Shown: positions 18,010 through 28,768, counted from the first letter of the stretch. The stretch: 64,000 bases of DNA from Listeria monocytogenes (GCF_900187225.1 NZ_LT906436.1:1364001-1428000); one strand, 5' to 3'. Notes: generated by a model not told the origin, from the sequence alone. Made by a program: numbers and translations.

Positions 18010-19254
18010 ATGGCAAGTGCAGAAATCATTGCAGTAGGAACTGAACTATTACTTGGGCAAATTGTTAATTCTAATGCTGCGTTTATTTCACAAGAATTAG
18101 CTGCTGACGGAATATATGTATATCATCATACGGTAGTTGGAGATAATCCAACACGTTTAAAAGAAGTAATCGAAATTGCTGAAAAGCGCAGTGATATTTT
18201 AATCTTTACTGGGGGACTTGGACCAACTGAAGATGATATAACAAAACAAATCTTAGCTGATCATTTACAAAAACAGTTAGTAGAAGATGAATATCATATG
18301 AATAAAATTAATGAGTATTTCGCTTCCAGAAACAGAACCATGACCGAAAACAACAAATTACAAGCGGTTATTATTAAAGATTCCGTGGTATTAAATAATG
18401 ACTACGGCTTTGCAGCTGGGATGTACTTAAAAGAAAATAACCATACTTACGTTTTGTTACCAGGACCACCATCTGAAATGAAGCCAATGTTTACAAAATA
18501 TGCTAACCCACTTCTTTTAAGTGAAAATGGCAATCAAAATATTTTAGAATCCAAAATCATGCGTTTTTTTGGTATTGGAGAATCGCAATTAGCTGCTGAT
18601 TTAAACGATTTGATTGTTAATCAAGTCAACCCAACGATTGCGACATATGCTGGTGATAATGAAGTCGTGGTTCGTATCACAGCGACAGCTAAAACAAAAG
18701 AAGAAGCAAGTTCTCTTGTGAAGGATACAGAGGAGGAAATATTGCGCCGAGATGGCACTTTTTTATATGGATATGGAGAGGTTTCATTGCCTGAATTAGT
18801 TACGGCGATGTTGCTTGAAAAAGAGCTTACCATCTCTGCTGCAGAAAGTTTTACTGCTGGTTTATTTCAAGCGGAAATTGCTCGATTTCCTGGTATTTCG
18901 AAAATTTTCAAAGGTGGTATGGTGACATACAGTGAAGAAACAAAACAATCTATATTACAAGTATCACCTCAAGTAATAAAAGAAAAAGGCGTTGTTAGTG
19001 CTGAATGTGCGAAGGAAATGGCTGAAAATGTAAGCCGCCTTTGTAAGACGGATATTGGAATCAGTTTTACAGGTGTTGCAGGCCCGGATAGTCTAGAAGG
19101 CCATCCTGCTGGCACTATTTGGATTGGGCTGAGCGTTAAAGGTCATGAAACAGAGGCTTTTCAGTTTGTTTATGGAAGAGATCGAAACCATAATCGCCGA
19201 CGTGCCGTAAAACAAGGCTTTCAGTTAATTAAGCAATTTTTAGACGCAAATTAG
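18010..19254 (+). CDS. cinA: CinA, competence/damage-inducible protein with NMN deamidase domain
   Basis: A 414-residue two-domain protein. The N-terminal MoCF-like domain (IIAVGTELLLGQIVNSN; FTGGLGPTEDD) has ADP-ribose pyrophosphatase activity in studied homologues. The C-terminal PncC-like domain (about 255-410; SAAESFTAGLF, VSFTGVAGP-like segment GISFTGVAGPD) deamidates nicotinamide mononucleotide. Length is normal. GGAG lies 10 bases before the ATG. In many Firmicutes cinA precedes recA as here; with 272 bases and separate promoters between them, cotranscription is not required. Confidence 0.93.
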   Translation: MASAEIIAVGTELLLGQIVNSNAAFISQELAADGIYVYHHTVVGDNPTRLKEVIEIAEKRSDILIFTGGLGPTEDDITKQILADHLQKQLVEDEYHMNKINEYFASRNRTMTENNKLQAVIIKDSVVLNNDYGFAAGMYLKENNHTYVLLPGPPSEMKPMFTKYANPLLLSENGNQNILESKIMRFFGIGESQLAADLNDLIVNQVNPTIATYAGDNEVVVRITATAKTKEEASSLVKDTEEEILRRDGTFLYGYGEVSLPELVTAMLLEKELTISAAESFTAGLFQAEIARFPGISKIFKGGMVTYSEETKQSILQVSPQVIKEKGVVSAECAKEMAENVSRLCKTDIGISFTGVAGPDSLEGHPAGTIWIGLSVKGHETEAFQFVYGRDRNHNRRRAVKQGFQLIKQFLDAN

Positions 19255-19389
19255 TCGTTTTCTCTAGTAGAAAATGAATAAAATGAGCAAAAAAAGCGGA
19301 AATGAATGACAAAAAAGTATTAGACGAACGCTGGAAATCCCGTTATAATGAGGAAGAAAGCAGCCGGTGCTTACACAAAATAAAAAATA

Positions 19390-19440
19390 CGAATAAATGT
19401 TCGCTTTTTGCTTGCTTCTCACTCTAAAATGCGTTATAGT
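19390..19440 (+). promoter_or_regulatory. recA promoter with LexA (SOS) box
   Basis: The box CGAATAAATGTTCG (19390-19403) matches the Gram-positive LexA consensus CGAAC-N4-GTTCG with one change. It sits just upstream of TTGCTT (19412-19417), 17 bases, TATAGT (19435-19440). A second possible -10 TATAAT is at 19344-19349. Confidence 0.85.
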
Positions 19441-19526
19441 AATTTTAGGAAAACATTCTGACTGTTTTTTGAGAGAGAAGAAGTAGAAAAACAGCTATTA
19501 GGATATTTATTGAAGGAGGCAACAAT

Positions 19527-20573
19527 GTGAATGATCGTCAAGCGGCATTAGACCAAGCTTTAAAACAAATTGAAAAACAATTCGGTAAAGGCTCCATTAT
19601 GAAATTAGGGGAACATTCAGATCAAAATATATCTACTATTTCTAGTGGTTCATTAGCGTTAGATATTGCTTTAGGAGTTGGCGGATACCCTCGTGGACGT
19701 ATTATCGAAGTATACGGACCAGAGAGTTCCGGTAAAACAACTGTTGCGCTTCATGCAATTGCGGAAGTACAAGCACAAGGCGGAACAGCAGCATTTATCG
19801 ATGCTGAGCATGCGTTGGATCCGGCTTATGCTAAAAACCTAGGTGTAAATATTGATGAATTATTACTATCTCAACCAGATACAGGAGAACAAGCTTTAGA
19901 GATTGCTGAAGCTTTAGTTAGAAGTGGTGCAGTTGATATGTTAGTAATTGACTCCGTTGCAGCACTTGTACCACGTGCTGAAATCGAAGGCGAGATGGGC
20001 GATGCTCATGTTGGATTACAAGCACGTTTAATGTCCCAAGCATTGCGTAAACTTTCTGGTGTTATTAATAAATCAAAAACCATTGCTATTTTCATTAACC
20101 AAATTCGTGAAAAAGTTGGTGTTATGTTTGGTAACCCAGAAATCACACCAGGTGGACGTGCGCTTAAATTCTATTCTACTGTACGTTTAGAAGTAAGACG
20201 TGCGGAACAACTGAAGCAAGGTACAGATGTAATGGGTAACAAAACAAAAATCAAAGTTGTAAAAAATAAAGTAGCGCCACCATTCCGTATTGCCGAAGTA
20301 GATATTATGTATGGTGAAGGTATTTCGCGTGAAGGTGAGCTTGTTGATATGGCTGCTGAAGTGGATGTAATCAATAAGAGTGGTTCGTGGTATTCTTATA
20401 AAGAAGAACGCATCGGTCAAGGCCGTGAGAATGCAAAACAATATCTGAAAGAACACACAGATATTCGTGATGAGATTTCTAAGCGCGTTCGTGAAGAATA
20501 TGAAATTGATGGAAGCAGCAAAGAGCCTCTTGACGAAAAAGAAGAAACATTAAGTTTACTAGATGATGAATAA
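19527..20573 (+). CDS. recA: Recombinase RecA
   Basis: A 348-residue DNA-dependent ATPase for homologous recombination and LexA cleavage in the SOS response. It has Walker [10 protein letters not shown], Walker [11 protein letters not shown], loop L2 around [13 protein letters not shown], and the acidic C-terminal tail ending LSLLDDE. The start is GTG with AAGGAGG 7 bases upstream. It has its own SOS-controlled promoter and a strong terminator. Confidence 0.98.
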   Translation: MNDRQAALDQALKQIEKQFGKGSIMKLGEHSDQNISTISSGSLALDIALGVGGYPRGRIIEVYGPESSGKTTVALHAIAEVQAQGGTAAFIDAEHALDPAYAKNLGVNIDELLLSQPDTGEQALEIAEALVRSGAVDMLVIDSVAALVPRAEIEGEMGDAHVGLQARLMSQALRKLSGVINKSKTIAIFINQIREKVGVMFGNPEITPGGRALKFYSTVRLEVRRAEQLKQGTDVMGNKTKIKVVKNKVAPPFRIAEVDIMYGEGISREGELVDMAAEVDVINKSGSWYSYKEERIGQGRENAKQYLKEHTDIRDEISKRVREEYEIDGSSKEPLDEKEETLSLLDDE

Positions 20574-20581
20574 ATAACACT

Positions 20582-20621
20582 AAATACGTGATAGGAATTT
20601 ACTTCCTGTCACGTATTTTTT
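20582..20621 (+). terminator. Terminator of recA
   Basis: A long stem (AAATACGTGATAGGAA against TTCCTGTCACGTATTT) with a short loop, then a T-run. Confidence 0.9.
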
Positions 20622-20670
20622 ACTATTTTAAAAAAACTAAGGAAAATAACCGTACATTTCATTCCTTTTC

Positions 20671-20699
20671 TTGACATTGTATGCTTTGACCTATAAAAT
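20671..20699 (+). promoter_or_regulatory. Promoter of rny
   Basis: TTGACA (20671-20676), a 17-base spacer, TAAAAT (20694-20699). This gives a leader of about 165 bases that contains the 14-base perfect palindrome GCCAGAATTCTGGC (20813-20826). Confidence 0.7.
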
Positions 20700-20873
20700 T
20701 AAGTTGTATATTTTATATTGCTGGGAGACAAGGGGGAAGTTTTTTCCTTTGAAAATCGGCTTCAACTGAATGGGGAGATTAGCACTCGGTTGTTGATGAA
20801 AAATACGCATGTGCCAGAATTCTGGCCACCGACATAACAATAACGAAAATTGAATAGCAAAGGAGGTGTAAGG

Positions 20874-22436
20874 ATGACAATCGCAATCACGATCATCTCC
20901 AGTTTGCTTTTCTTAATCGTCGGTCTAGTTGTTGGTTCTCTAATTTTTAAATCTAGTACAGAGAAAAAACTGGCTGCTGCAAGGGGGACTGCTGAATTAA
21001 TTGTAGAGGATGCGAAGAAAGAAGCAGAAACTACAAAAAAAGAAGCATTGCTTGAAGCGAAGGAAGAGAATCATAGGTTACGTACTGAAATCGAAAATGA
21101 ACTTCGTGGGCGAAGAACAGAGACACAGAAAGCAGAAAATCGCTTATTGCAAAGGGAGGAAAACCTCGACCGTAAAGATACTTCTTTAAGTAAACGAGAA
21201 GCTACACTTGAAAGAAAAGAGGAGAGTATCAGTAAACGTCAACAACAAATTGAAGAGAAAGAAAGCAAACTAGCTGAGATGATTCAAGCGGAGCAGACAG
21301 AACTCGAAAGAATTTCTGCGCTCAGCAAAGAGGAAGCGAAATCTATCATCCTTAACCAGGTAGAAGAGGAATTAACGCATGATACAGCAATCATGGTCAA
21401 AGAATCAGAAAACCGGGCCAAGGAAGAGTCGGATAAAAAAGCAAAGAATATTCTCTCACTAGCTATCCAGCGTTGTGCAGCTGATCATGTGGCAGAAACA
21501 ACGGTATCTGTTGTTACCTTACCAAATGATGAGATGAAAGGTCGGATTATCGGACGTGAAGGCCGTAATATCCGCACGCTTGAGACGTTAACGGGGATTG
21601 ATTTGATAATTGATGATACACCGGAAGCAGTAATTCTTTCCGGATTTGACCCAATTCGACGTGAAATCGCTAGAATCGCCTTAGAAAAACTTGTTCAAGA
21701 TGGAAGAATCCATCCAGCTCGAATTGAAGAAATGGTGGACAAAGCCCGTAAAGAGGTGGATGAACATATTCGCGAAGTCGGGGAACAAGCAACATTTGAA
21801 GTTGGAATTCATTCCATCCATCCTGATTTGATAAAAATTCTTGGCCGCTTGCGTTATCGTACTAGTTACGGACAAAACGTTCTTAACCACTCACTCGAAG
21901 TTTCGAAACTTGCAGGAATTCTTGCAGGAGAGCTTGGCGAAGACGTTACGCTTGCTAAACGGGCCGGACTACTTCATGACATCGGTAAAGCAATTGACCA
22001 TGAAATTGAAGGAAGTCACGTTGAAATCGGCGTGGAACTTGCTACCAAATACAAAGAAAATGATGTGGTAATCAATAGTATTGCTTCCCATCATGGAGAT
22101 ACAGAAGCTACTTCTGTTATCGCAGTATTGGTCGCAGCGGCAGATGCACTTTCTGCTGCAAGACCGGGAGCTCGTAGTGAAACGCTTGAAAATTACATCC
22201 GTCGTTTAGAAAAATTAGAAGAAATTTCTGAGTCTTACGATGGTGTAGAAAAATCTTATGCTATCCAAGCAGGACGTGAAGTACGTATTATCGTTGAGCC
22301 AGATACAATTGATGATCTTTCATCTTACCGCCTTGCACGCGACATAAGAAAACGAATTGAAGAGGAATTAGATTATCCTGGTCACATTAAAGTGACCGTC
22401 ATTCGTGAAACAAGAGCAGTAGAATACGCTAAATAA
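20874..22436 (+). CDS. rny: Ribonuclease Y
   Basis: This 520-residue membrane-anchored endoribonuclease starts bulk mRNA turnover. An N-terminal membrane segment (about residues 3-24) is followed by a long charged coiled coil (30-200), a KH RNA-binding domain ([15 protein letters not shown], about 210-270) and an HD metal-dependent domain with the HD pair in [12 protein letters not shown]. The ATG at 20874 has AAAGGAGG 8 bases upstream; the open frame's earlier ATG at 20850 precedes that site. A long leader separates it from its promoter. It is monocistronic. Confidence 0.96.
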
Positions 22437-22441
22437 TAATT

Positions 22442-22482
22442 AAAAGATACATCGCAAATTAATTTTGCGGTGTATCTTTTTT
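22442..22482 (+). terminator. Terminator of rny
   Basis: AAAAGATACATCGCAAA pairs with TTTGCGGTGTATCTTTT; T6 follows. Confidence 0.92.
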
Positions 22483-22488
22483 AATCGG

Positions 22489-22517
22489 TTGCCTAGGTCG
22501 AGTAAGAACGGTATAAT
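22489..22517 (+). promoter_or_regulatory. Promoter of the GNAT-ymdB-ymcA genes
   Basis: TTGCCT, a 17-base spacer, TATAAT. Transcription would begin near 22524, after the in-frame ATG at 22520, which supports the downstream TTG start of the next gene. Confidence 0.75.
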
Positions 22518-22549
22518 TAATGGATAAACGAAAAAGGGAGGCGGAGTTT

Positions 22550-23047
22550 TTGAGTGAGTGGAAAATTTTGCCGATGCAAAAAGAACACTATTCGGGAGTA
22601 GCTGCAGTCCATCAAGAGGGTATTGAAACTGGAAATGCTACTTTTCAAGAGAAGACACTATCTTTAGAAGCGTTTGATGAAAAATATTTAAACACTTGTC
22701 GATTAGTTGTCCTTATGAACGGCGAAGTGATTGGCTGGGCAGCGCTGTTACCATTTTCAAGTATGCATGCTTATCGAGGAGTAGCAGAATTAAGCATTTA
22801 TATAGCAAAAAGCGCCCGTGGAAAAGGCGTTGGAAAAGCACTTATGCATGAAATTATCCAGACAAGCGAGCAGAATGATTTTTGGACTTTGCAATCTTTG
22901 ATTTTTCCGGAAAATAAAGCTAGCATTGCGCTTCATCATACATATGGATTCCAAACTTTATGCATCCACGAAAAATTAGGCGAAATGAATGGCGTTTTTA
23001 GGGATGTTGCACTATTAGAACGTAGAAGTAATAGAAACGGAGAATAA
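22550..23047 (+). CDS. GNAT acetyltransferase, phosphinothricin N-acetyltransferase (PAT) type
   Basis: A 165-residue acetyl-CoA-dependent N-acetyltransferase. Motif A (SIYIAKSARGKGVGKALMHE) carries the acetyl-CoA pyrophosphate loop RGKGVG. The overall pattern (TGNATFQE near residue 27; GWAALLPF) matches the PAT/Bar branch, whose natural substrates include methionine sulfone-like compounds. The open frame begins at ATG 22520, but GGGAGG is placed 8 bases before the TTG at 22550 and the ATG lies upstream of the likely transcription start. The next gene, ymdB, starts 5 bases after its stop, so it is coupled to ymdB; in Bacillus this position holds no such gene. Confidence 0.85.
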   Translation: MSEWKILPMQKEHYSGVAAVHQEGIETGNATFQEKTLSLEAFDEKYLNTCRLVVLMNGEVIGWAALLPFSSMHAYRGVAELSIYIAKSARGKGVGKALMHEIIQTSEQNDFWTLQSLIFPENKASIALHHTYGFQTLCIHEKLGEMNGVFRDVALLERRSNRNGE

Positions 23048-23052
23048 ACAAA

Positions 23053-23856
23053 ATGAAAATACTATTTATCGGTGATGTTGTCGGTTCTATCGGCCGCGAT
23101 GCCATAACAGAATATTTACCACAATTAAAGAAAAAATATAAACCTACTATCACGGTGATTAACGGTGAAAATGCAGCAAGTGGGCGTGGGATTACAGAGA
23201 AAATTTATAAAGATTTTCTGGAGCTTGGTGCCAATGCTGTAACACTTGGGAACCATACATGGGATAATCGTGATATTTTTGAATTTATCGATGAAGCTAA
23301 GTATTTAGTGCGCCCAGCAAACTTTCCAGATGATACTACACCTGGAACAGGAATGGTTTTTGTGAAAAGCAACCAGCATGAGATTGCTGTCATTAACATG
23401 CAAGGCCGAACTTTCCTAGCAGATTTAGATGATCCTTTCCGTAAAATGGATTATTTGATAGAAGAAGCAAAAAAACGCACTAATATTATTTTTGTGGATT
23501 TTCACGCTGAAACTACTAGTGAAAAAGAAGCCATGGGTTGGTATTTAGATGGCCGTGTTACGGCAGTTGTTGGCACACATACTCATGTGCAAACGTCAGA
23601 TAACCGCATTCTCCCAGAAGGAACAGCCTATCTGACGGATACTGGTATGACTGGCCCATACGATGCTATCCTTGGAATGGAGAAGGAGGCTGTTATCCGT
23701 CGATTTAAAACAGCTTTACCAACTAGGTTCGAAGTTCCTAAAACGGGCCGTGCAGTCTTGTCGGGCTGTTTAATCACACTTGACGAAAGCACTGGGAAAG
23801 CACAAAAAATTGATCGGATTCTCATCAACGAAGATCACCCATTTTCCTTTGATTAA
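23053..23856 (+). CDS. ymdB: YmdB metallophosphoesterase
   Basis: A 267-residue phosphodiesterase of the YmdB family (2',3'-cyclic nucleotide phosphodiesterase; affects biofilm and motility switching in B. subtilis). Metal ligands visible are Asp8 (FIGDVVG), Glu39/Asn40 (INGENAA), Asn67/His68 (LGNHTWD) and the HTHVQT segment (VGTHTHVQT). GGAG lies inside the upstream GNAT gene, 10 bases before the ATG. It stands downstream of rny as in Bacillus, but spoVS and other genes that follow it there are absent. Confidence 0.94.
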   Translation: MKILFIGDVVGSIGRDAITEYLPQLKKKYKPTITVINGENAASGRGITEKIYKDFLELGANAVTLGNHTWDNRDIFEFIDEAKYLVRPANFPDDTTPGTGMVFVKSNQHEIAVINMQGRTFLADLDDPFRKMDYLIEEAKKRTNIIFVDFHAETTSEKEAMGWYLDGRVTAVVGTHTHVQTSDNRILPEGTAYLTDTGMTGPYDAILGMEKEAVIRRFKTALPTRFEVPKTGRAVLSGCLITLDESTGKAQKIDRILINEDHPFSFD

Positions 23857-23872
23857 GAATGGAGATGAAATT

Positions 23873-24235
23873 TTGACAGTTTCAAAAGACGAAATCATGA
23901 AAAAAGCTACCGAACTTCGTGATGCGCTTCAACAAACGGAAGAAGTATCGTTCTACCGCCTTGCCGAGGAAAGGATCAATGCGAATTCCAAAGTAGCAGC
24001 GAAGGTTTCTAAAATAAAATTACTTCAAAAAGAAGCAGTAAACTTAGAACATTATCAAAAACTCGAAGCGATGAAACAAACCGAAAACCAAATTGATAAC
24101 GTTCGAGCAGATATTGATTCGCTTCCGATTGTAACAGAATTCAGACGCGCTCAAGAAGATGCTAACGATCTTTTGCAATCAATTACAACAGAGATTACGA
24201 CAAAAGTAACTACAGAGCTTGAAAAAGAAAATTAA
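23873..24235 (+). CDS. ymcA: YmcA/RicA-like protein (YlbF/YmcA family)
   Basis: This 120-residue, largely helical protein of the Com_YlbF family matches YmcA (RicA). In B. subtilis YmcA forms a complex with YlbF and YaaT that assists RNase Y-dependent RNA maturation. The start is TTG with GGAG 8 bases upstream; the open frame to 23780 would overlap ymdB heavily and lacks a ribosome site. The protein contains no cysteine at all and ends after TTELEKEN, whereas, as I recall, the B. subtilis protein has C-terminal cysteines used for iron-sulfur binding. Its location close behind rny and ymdB fits the RNA-decay role. Confidence 0.85.
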   Translation: MTVSKDEIMKKATELRDALQQTEEVSFYRLAEERINANSKVAAKVSKIKLLQKEAVNLEHYQKLEAMKQTENQIDNVRADIDSLPIVTEFRRAQEDANDLLQSITTEITTKVTTELEKEN

Positions 24236-24241
24236 CCATTT

Positions 24242-24270
24242 AAAACTGCCAAAACATCGGCAGTTTTTTT
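24242..24270 (+). terminator. Terminator of ymcA
   Basis: AAAACTGCC/GGCAGTTTT stem with an 8-base loop and T7. Confidence 0.9.
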
Positions 24271-24300
24271 CTTTTGCGGTCGCGGGAAAATGAAACTTTA

Positions 24301-24309
24301 TGCTATAAT
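24301..24309 (+). promoter_or_regulatory. Extended -10 promoter of mutS
   Basis: TGCTATAAT is preceded by no good -35. The start codon of mutS is about 36 bases downstream. Confidence 0.6.
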
Positions 24310-24344
24310 GAGAGGATGAAAAAGAAGTAAGGGATGATGAGATA

Positions 24345-26927
24345 ATGACAGAATATACACCAATGATTAAGCAGTACTTGGAAATCAAAGACAAATATCA
24401 AGATGCTTTCTTATTTTTCCGTTTAGGAGATTTTTATGAGATGTTTTTTGAGGATGCACTGAACGCTTCTCAAATTTTAGAAATTACATTAACTGGTCGT
24501 GAAGGTGGGACAAAAGAGAAAATCCCGATGTGCGGAGTTCCATACCATTCAGCGAGCGGTTATATTGATACATTAATCGAAAAAGGCTATAAAGTTGCGA
24601 TATGTGAGCAAGTCGAGGATCCTAAAACAACGAAAGGCATGGTGAAGCGTGAAGTAGTGCAATTGATTTCACCAGGAACCGTTATGGATGAACGCGGCTT
24701 AAAAGCAAAAGAAAATAACTATATTGCTTCCCTTTATTGCTATGAAGGCAAAGAGTATGGCTTTGCTTATTCCGACTTATCGACAGGTGAATTAAAATCA
24801 ACCGTTATTGAAGCTAGCGAAGATCGTTTGATTAATGAGCTAACGACACTTTCAACAAGAGAATTGATTGTTTCTTCCTCGGAAAAAGAAGTGCTTTCAG
24901 ATGTCATGAAGGAGCAACTAGGTTTAACTTTTTCTGTGCACGAAGAAGATACGATTCCAGCCGAAAACGAAAAATTAGTAACCCGCCATATGTCATTATC
25001 CGAAAAACGTGCCATTGGTAAGTTACTCCATTATTTAAAAGAAACGCAAAAGCGGGATTTAGGACATTTACAACAAGCTGTACATTACGAAACGAGCAAT
25101 TACATGAAAATGGACTACTATTCCAAACGTAATTTAGAATTAGCAGAGTCGATTCGTGGTAAAGGTCGTCAAGGTACGCTACTTTGGCTTCTAGACAATA
25201 CCCAAACTGCGATGGGCGGAAGAATGCTCAAACAATGGATTGACCGTCCGTTAATAGACCGAAAAAAAATCATCGAGCGACAAAATGATGTTAGCGAATT
25301 AATGGCACACTTTTTCGAACGCCTAGAGTTAGTAGAAAACTTAAAAAACGTCTACGACTTAGAACGCCTTGCTGGTCGAGTTGCATACGGAAATGTGAAT
25401 GCGCGAGACTTAATTCAATTGCGTAATTCGTTATATCAGATTCCTCGTATTCGGGCGACACTGTTATCAATGAGTAGCGAGAGCCTAACAGAACTTGCTG
25501 AACAATTAGATCCATGTGAAGAATTAACCGAAAAATTGGAAGAGGCAATCATGGATTCTGCACCGATTTCCATTCGGGAAGGCGGGATTATTAAAGATGG
25601 CTATAACAGCCAACTAGATACGTACCGCGATGCAAGCCGCAACGGAAAAACGTGGATTGCAGAATTAGAACGTAAAGAACGCGAACTAACGGGCATTAAA
25701 ACGTTGAAGGTGGGCTTTAATCGGGTATTCGGTTACTATATTGAAGTTACCCGAGCAAACACGCATCTGCTCCCAGAAGGCCGCTATGAGCGCAAGCAGA
25801 CACTAACGAATGCCGAACGTTATATCACGCCTGAACTAAAAGAAAAAGAAAAACTCATTTTAGATGCAGAAGAAAAAAGCATGGAATTAGAGTACCAATT
25901 ATTTTCTGAAGTACGAGAAATGGTAAAAGACTACATAGAACGTCTGCAAAAATTAGCGAAATCTGTTAGTGAAATCGATTGCCTGCAAAGTTTTGCGGAT
26001 ATTAGCGAGAAAAACCATTTTATTCGTCCGACATTAAGCGAAGACGGTTCCCTGCACGTAAAACAAGGTCGTCATCCCGTGGTAGAAAAAGTAATGGGTG
26101 CCCAGAGCTATGTAGCAAATGACTGTGATTTAGATGAAAATCGGGAAATTTTACTTATAACTGGTCCCAATATGTCAGGTAAAAGCACTTATATGCGCCA
26201 AGTAGCCTTAACAGCAATCTGCGCGCAAGTTGGTTGTTTTGTTCCCGCTGAAGAAGCGATATTACCAATTTTTGACCAAATTTTCACGAGAATTGGTGCA
26301 GCGGATGATCTAATTGCCGGTCAAAGTACATTCATGGTAGAAATGTTAGAAGCTAGAAATGCCATTGTTCACGCGACGAAAGATAGTTTAATTTTATTTG
26401 ATGAAATTGGTCGTGGAACAGCTACTTACGACGGAATGGCACTTGCTCAAGCAATCATTGAATATATCCATGAAAATGTCCATGCTAAAACACTTTTCTC
26501 CACCCATTATCATGAATTAACTGATTTGGAGAAAGAACTGCGTGGTTTACAAAATATTCACGTTAGCGCTGTAGAAGAAAATGGCAAAGTAGTTTTCCTT
26601 CATAAAATTAAAGAAGGACCAGCAGACAAAAGTTATGGTATTCATGTCGCCGAGCTAGCAGAATTACCAAAATCACTTATCGAACGAGCGAGCCGTATTT
26701 TAGAGCAACTTGAAAATGACGATAAGAAAATCATTATCGCTAGCGTTAAGCAGCCAGAAGAAGTTCACGAAGAAGTGCAACTTTCGATGTTCCCAGTGGA
26801 GCCAGAAAAGAAAGCATCTTCTAAGGAAACAAAACTACTAAAAGAAATTGCCTCCATGAACATTATGCAGATGACACCAATGGACGCGATGAATAAATTA
26901 TATGAACTTCAAAGTAAAATCCATTAA
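24345..26927 (+). CDS. mutS: DNA mismatch recognition protein MutS
   Basis: An 860-residue mismatch repair ATPase. It has the mismatch-contacting Phe-x-Glu motif at Phe30-Tyr31-Glu32 (GDFYEMF), connector and lever domains, then the ABC-type ATPase with Walker [10 protein letters not shown], Walker B and signature region [16 protein letters not shown], and STHYHEL. The C-terminal tail has the short MutS dimer/clamp-binding type sequence. In B. subtilis cotE lies between ymcA and mutS; here only a terminator and a promoter do. mutL follows after 19 bases. Confidence 0.98.
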   Translation: MTEYTPMIKQYLEIKDKYQDAFLFFRLGDFYEMFFEDALNASQILEITLTGREGGTKEKIPMCGVPYHSASGYIDTLIEKGYKVAICEQVEDPKTTKGMVKREVVQLISPGTVMDERGLKAKENNYIASLYCYEGKEYGFAYSDLSTGELKSTVIEASEDRLINELTTLSTRELIVSSSEKEVLSDVMKEQLGLTFSVHEEDTIPAENEKLVTRHMSLSEKRAIGKLLHYLKETQKRDLGHLQQAVHYETSNYMKMDYYSKRNLELAESIRGKGRQGTLLWLLDNTQTAMGGRMLKQWIDRPLIDRKKIIERQNDVSELMAHFFERLELVENLKNVYDLERLAGRVAYGNVNARDLIQLRNSLYQIPRIRATLLSMSSESLTELAEQLDPCEELTEKLEEAIMDSAPISIREGGIIKDGYNSQLDTYRDASRNGKTWIAELERKERELTGIKTLKVGFNRVFGYYIEVTRANTHLLPEGRYERKQTLTNAERYITPELKEKEKLILDAEEKSMELEYQLFSEVREMVKDYIERLQKLAKSVSEIDCLQSFADISEKNHFIRPTLSEDGSLHVKQGRHPVVEKVMGAQSYVANDCDLDENREILLITGPNMSGKSTYMRQVALTAICAQVGCFVPAEEAILPIFDQIFTRIGAADDLIAGQSTFMVEMLEARNAIVHATKDSLILFDEIGRGTATYDGMALAQAIIEYIHENVHAKTLFSTHYHELTDLEKELRGLQNIHVSAVEENGKVVFLHKIKEGPADKSYGIHVAELAELPKSLIERASRILEQLENDDKKIIIASVKQPEEVHEEVQLSMFPVEPEKKASSKETKLLKEIASMNIMQMTPMDAMNKLYELQSKIH

Positions 26928-26946
26928 AAAGAAAGGCGGGTTTTAA

Positions 26947-28752
26947 ATGGCTAAACATATTGTCGAATTAACCGATGCTCTATCCAATAAAATTGCTGCC
27001 GGAGAAGTTGTAGAACGCCCTGCTTCAGTCGTTAAAGAATTAGTAGAAAATGCAATTGATGCAGGGAGCACCGTCATCGATATTTTAGTGGAAGAAGCGG
27101 GATTAAATAAAATTACCATTATTGATAACGGTAGTGGCATTGAAGAAGAAGATGTCGCAACAGCTTTTTTACGCCATGCCACAAGTAAAATCAAAAACGA
27201 AGCAGATTTATTCCGTGTGCATACACTAGGGTTCCGCGGCGAGGCACTTCCAAGTATTGCCTCTGTGTCCCATTTGGCAATGGAAACTTCTACTGGTGAA
27301 ACAAAAGGAACATCTATTTCCTTAGAAGGCGGAAAAATCATTGAACAAAAAAGCGGTCATGCCAGAAAAGGGACGCAAATCGAAGTATCCCAGTTGTTCT
27401 TTAATACACCAGCACGCCTAAAATATTTAAAAAGTTTACCAACCGAACTTGGTAATATTACCGATATTCTAAATCGCTTAGCTTTAGCGCATCCAGATAT
27501 CAGTTTCCGCTTTTCGCACAACGGGAAACCTTTATTACAAACCAATGGGAACGGGGATTTACGCCAAGTGATTGCAGCAATCTACGGTATTTCGATTGCG
27601 AAAAAATCAATACCAGTTAAAGCAGAGTCACTCGATTTTAAAATTTCTGGATATGCCGTATTACCAGAAGTGAATCGCTCCAACCGTAATTATATTTCGA
27701 CCATCATTAACGGTCGTTTTATTAAAAATTTCGCATTAGTAAAAGCTATTCAAGAAGGATATCACACGCTCTTACCAATTGGCCGTTTCCCGATTATCGT
27801 TCTCCAAATCGAAATGGACCCAATTATTGTAGACGTCAACGTTCATCCTGCTAAATTAGAAGTCCGTTTAAGCAAAGAAAAAGAACTAGGACAACTAATT
27901 AGCCAAATGATTAAAGAGGCTTTCCACAAATTGCAACTAATTCCAGACGGAGAGATTTCTAAAAAACAAAAAGAAGTCCAAAAATCCGAACAAATTCAAA
28001 TGTCTTTTGAAGAAAATAAACCCGCAAAAGAAATACCAACTCTTTTTTCAAAACCGACTATCCCTGAATATGTTCCTTCTGATGAAGATGCTCCGCGGGA
28101 AGATGATTTTATTTTGGAAACAATGCCACCTTATGAACCTCAAGCGGAGCAGGAAGAGCATTCGAAAGAACGTATTCCGAAAATGTATCCAATTGGTCAA
28201 ATGCACGCAACTTATATTTTTGCGCAAAATGAAAATGGTTTATATATCATTGATCAACATGCGGCTCAGGAACGAATTAAATACGAATTTTACCGTGAAA
28301 AAATTGGGGAAGTTAGTCGCGAACTGCAAGAATTACTTGTACCAATTGTGCTTGAATTTCCAGCGGATGAGTATGTTCGTTTAGAGGAACAAAAAGCAAA
28401 ATTAGAAGAGGTCGGCGTTTTCCTAGAGAACTTCGGGCAAAATAGTTTTATCATTCGTGCGCATCCAACTTGGTTTCCGAAAGACCAAGAAGAGGAGATG
28501 CTCCGTGAAATTATTGATGAAGCGTTATCCGCACCAAGCATAAGTATTCATAAATTAAGGGAAGATGCTGCTATTATGATGAGTTGCAAAAAATCAATTA
28601 AAGCAAATCATTATTTAACAACACAGGACATGGAAGCATTACTCGATACACTGAGAGAAGCAAGCGACCCGTTCACTTGTCCTCATGGTCGTCCGGTGAT
28701 TATCCAATACTCGACATATGAACTAGAAAAAATGTTTAAACGTGTGATGTAA
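26947..28752 (+). CDS. mutL: DNA mismatch repair protein MutL
   Basis: A 601-residue protein with an N-terminal GHKL ATPase ([28 protein letters not shown]) and a C-terminal dimerisation domain that carries the endonuclease motif [12 protein letters not shown] (DQHA-x2-E-x4-E) and CPHGRP. It is therefore a nicking MutL as expected where MutH and Dam are absent. AAGGCGGG precedes the ATG. It is cotranscribed with mutS and probably glpP (16 bases downstream). Confidence 0.98.
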   Translation: MAKHIVELTDALSNKIAAGEVVERPASVVKELVENAIDAGSTVIDILVEEAGLNKITIIDNGSGIEEEDVATAFLRHATSKIKNEADLFRVHTLGFRGEALPSIASVSHLAMETSTGETKGTSISLEGGKIIEQKSGHARKGTQIEVSQLFFNTPARLKYLKSLPTELGNITDILNRLALAHPDISFRFSHNGKPLLQTNGNGDLRQVIAAIYGISIAKKSIPVKAESLDFKISGYAVLPEVNRSNRNYISTIINGRFIKNFALVKAIQEGYHTLLPIGRFPIIVLQIEMDPIIVDVNVHPAKLEVRLSKEKELGQLISQMIKEAFHKLQLIPDGEISKKQKEVQKSEQIQMSFEENKPAKEIPTLFSKPTIPEYVPSDEDAPREDDFILETMPPYEPQAEQEEHSKERIPKMYPIGQMHATYIFAQNENGLYIIDQHAAQERIKYEFYREKIGEVSRELQELLVPIVLEFPADEYVRLEEQKAKLEEVGVFLENFGQNSFIIRAHPTWFPKDQEEEMLREIIDEALSAPSISIHKLREDAAIMMSCKKSIKANHYLTTQDMEALLDTLREASDPFTCPHGRPVIIQYSTYELEKMFKRVM

Positions 28753-28768
28753 AAGAGGAGGAAATAAC

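Noticed and set aside
26943-27341. 132-codon open frame antisense to mutL
   Set aside because: It lies within the conserved GHKL domain coding sequence, with no ribosome site and no promoter.
28007-28384. 125-codon plus-strand frame inside mutL
   Set aside because: Overlaps mutL in another frame; low-complexity composition and no start signals.
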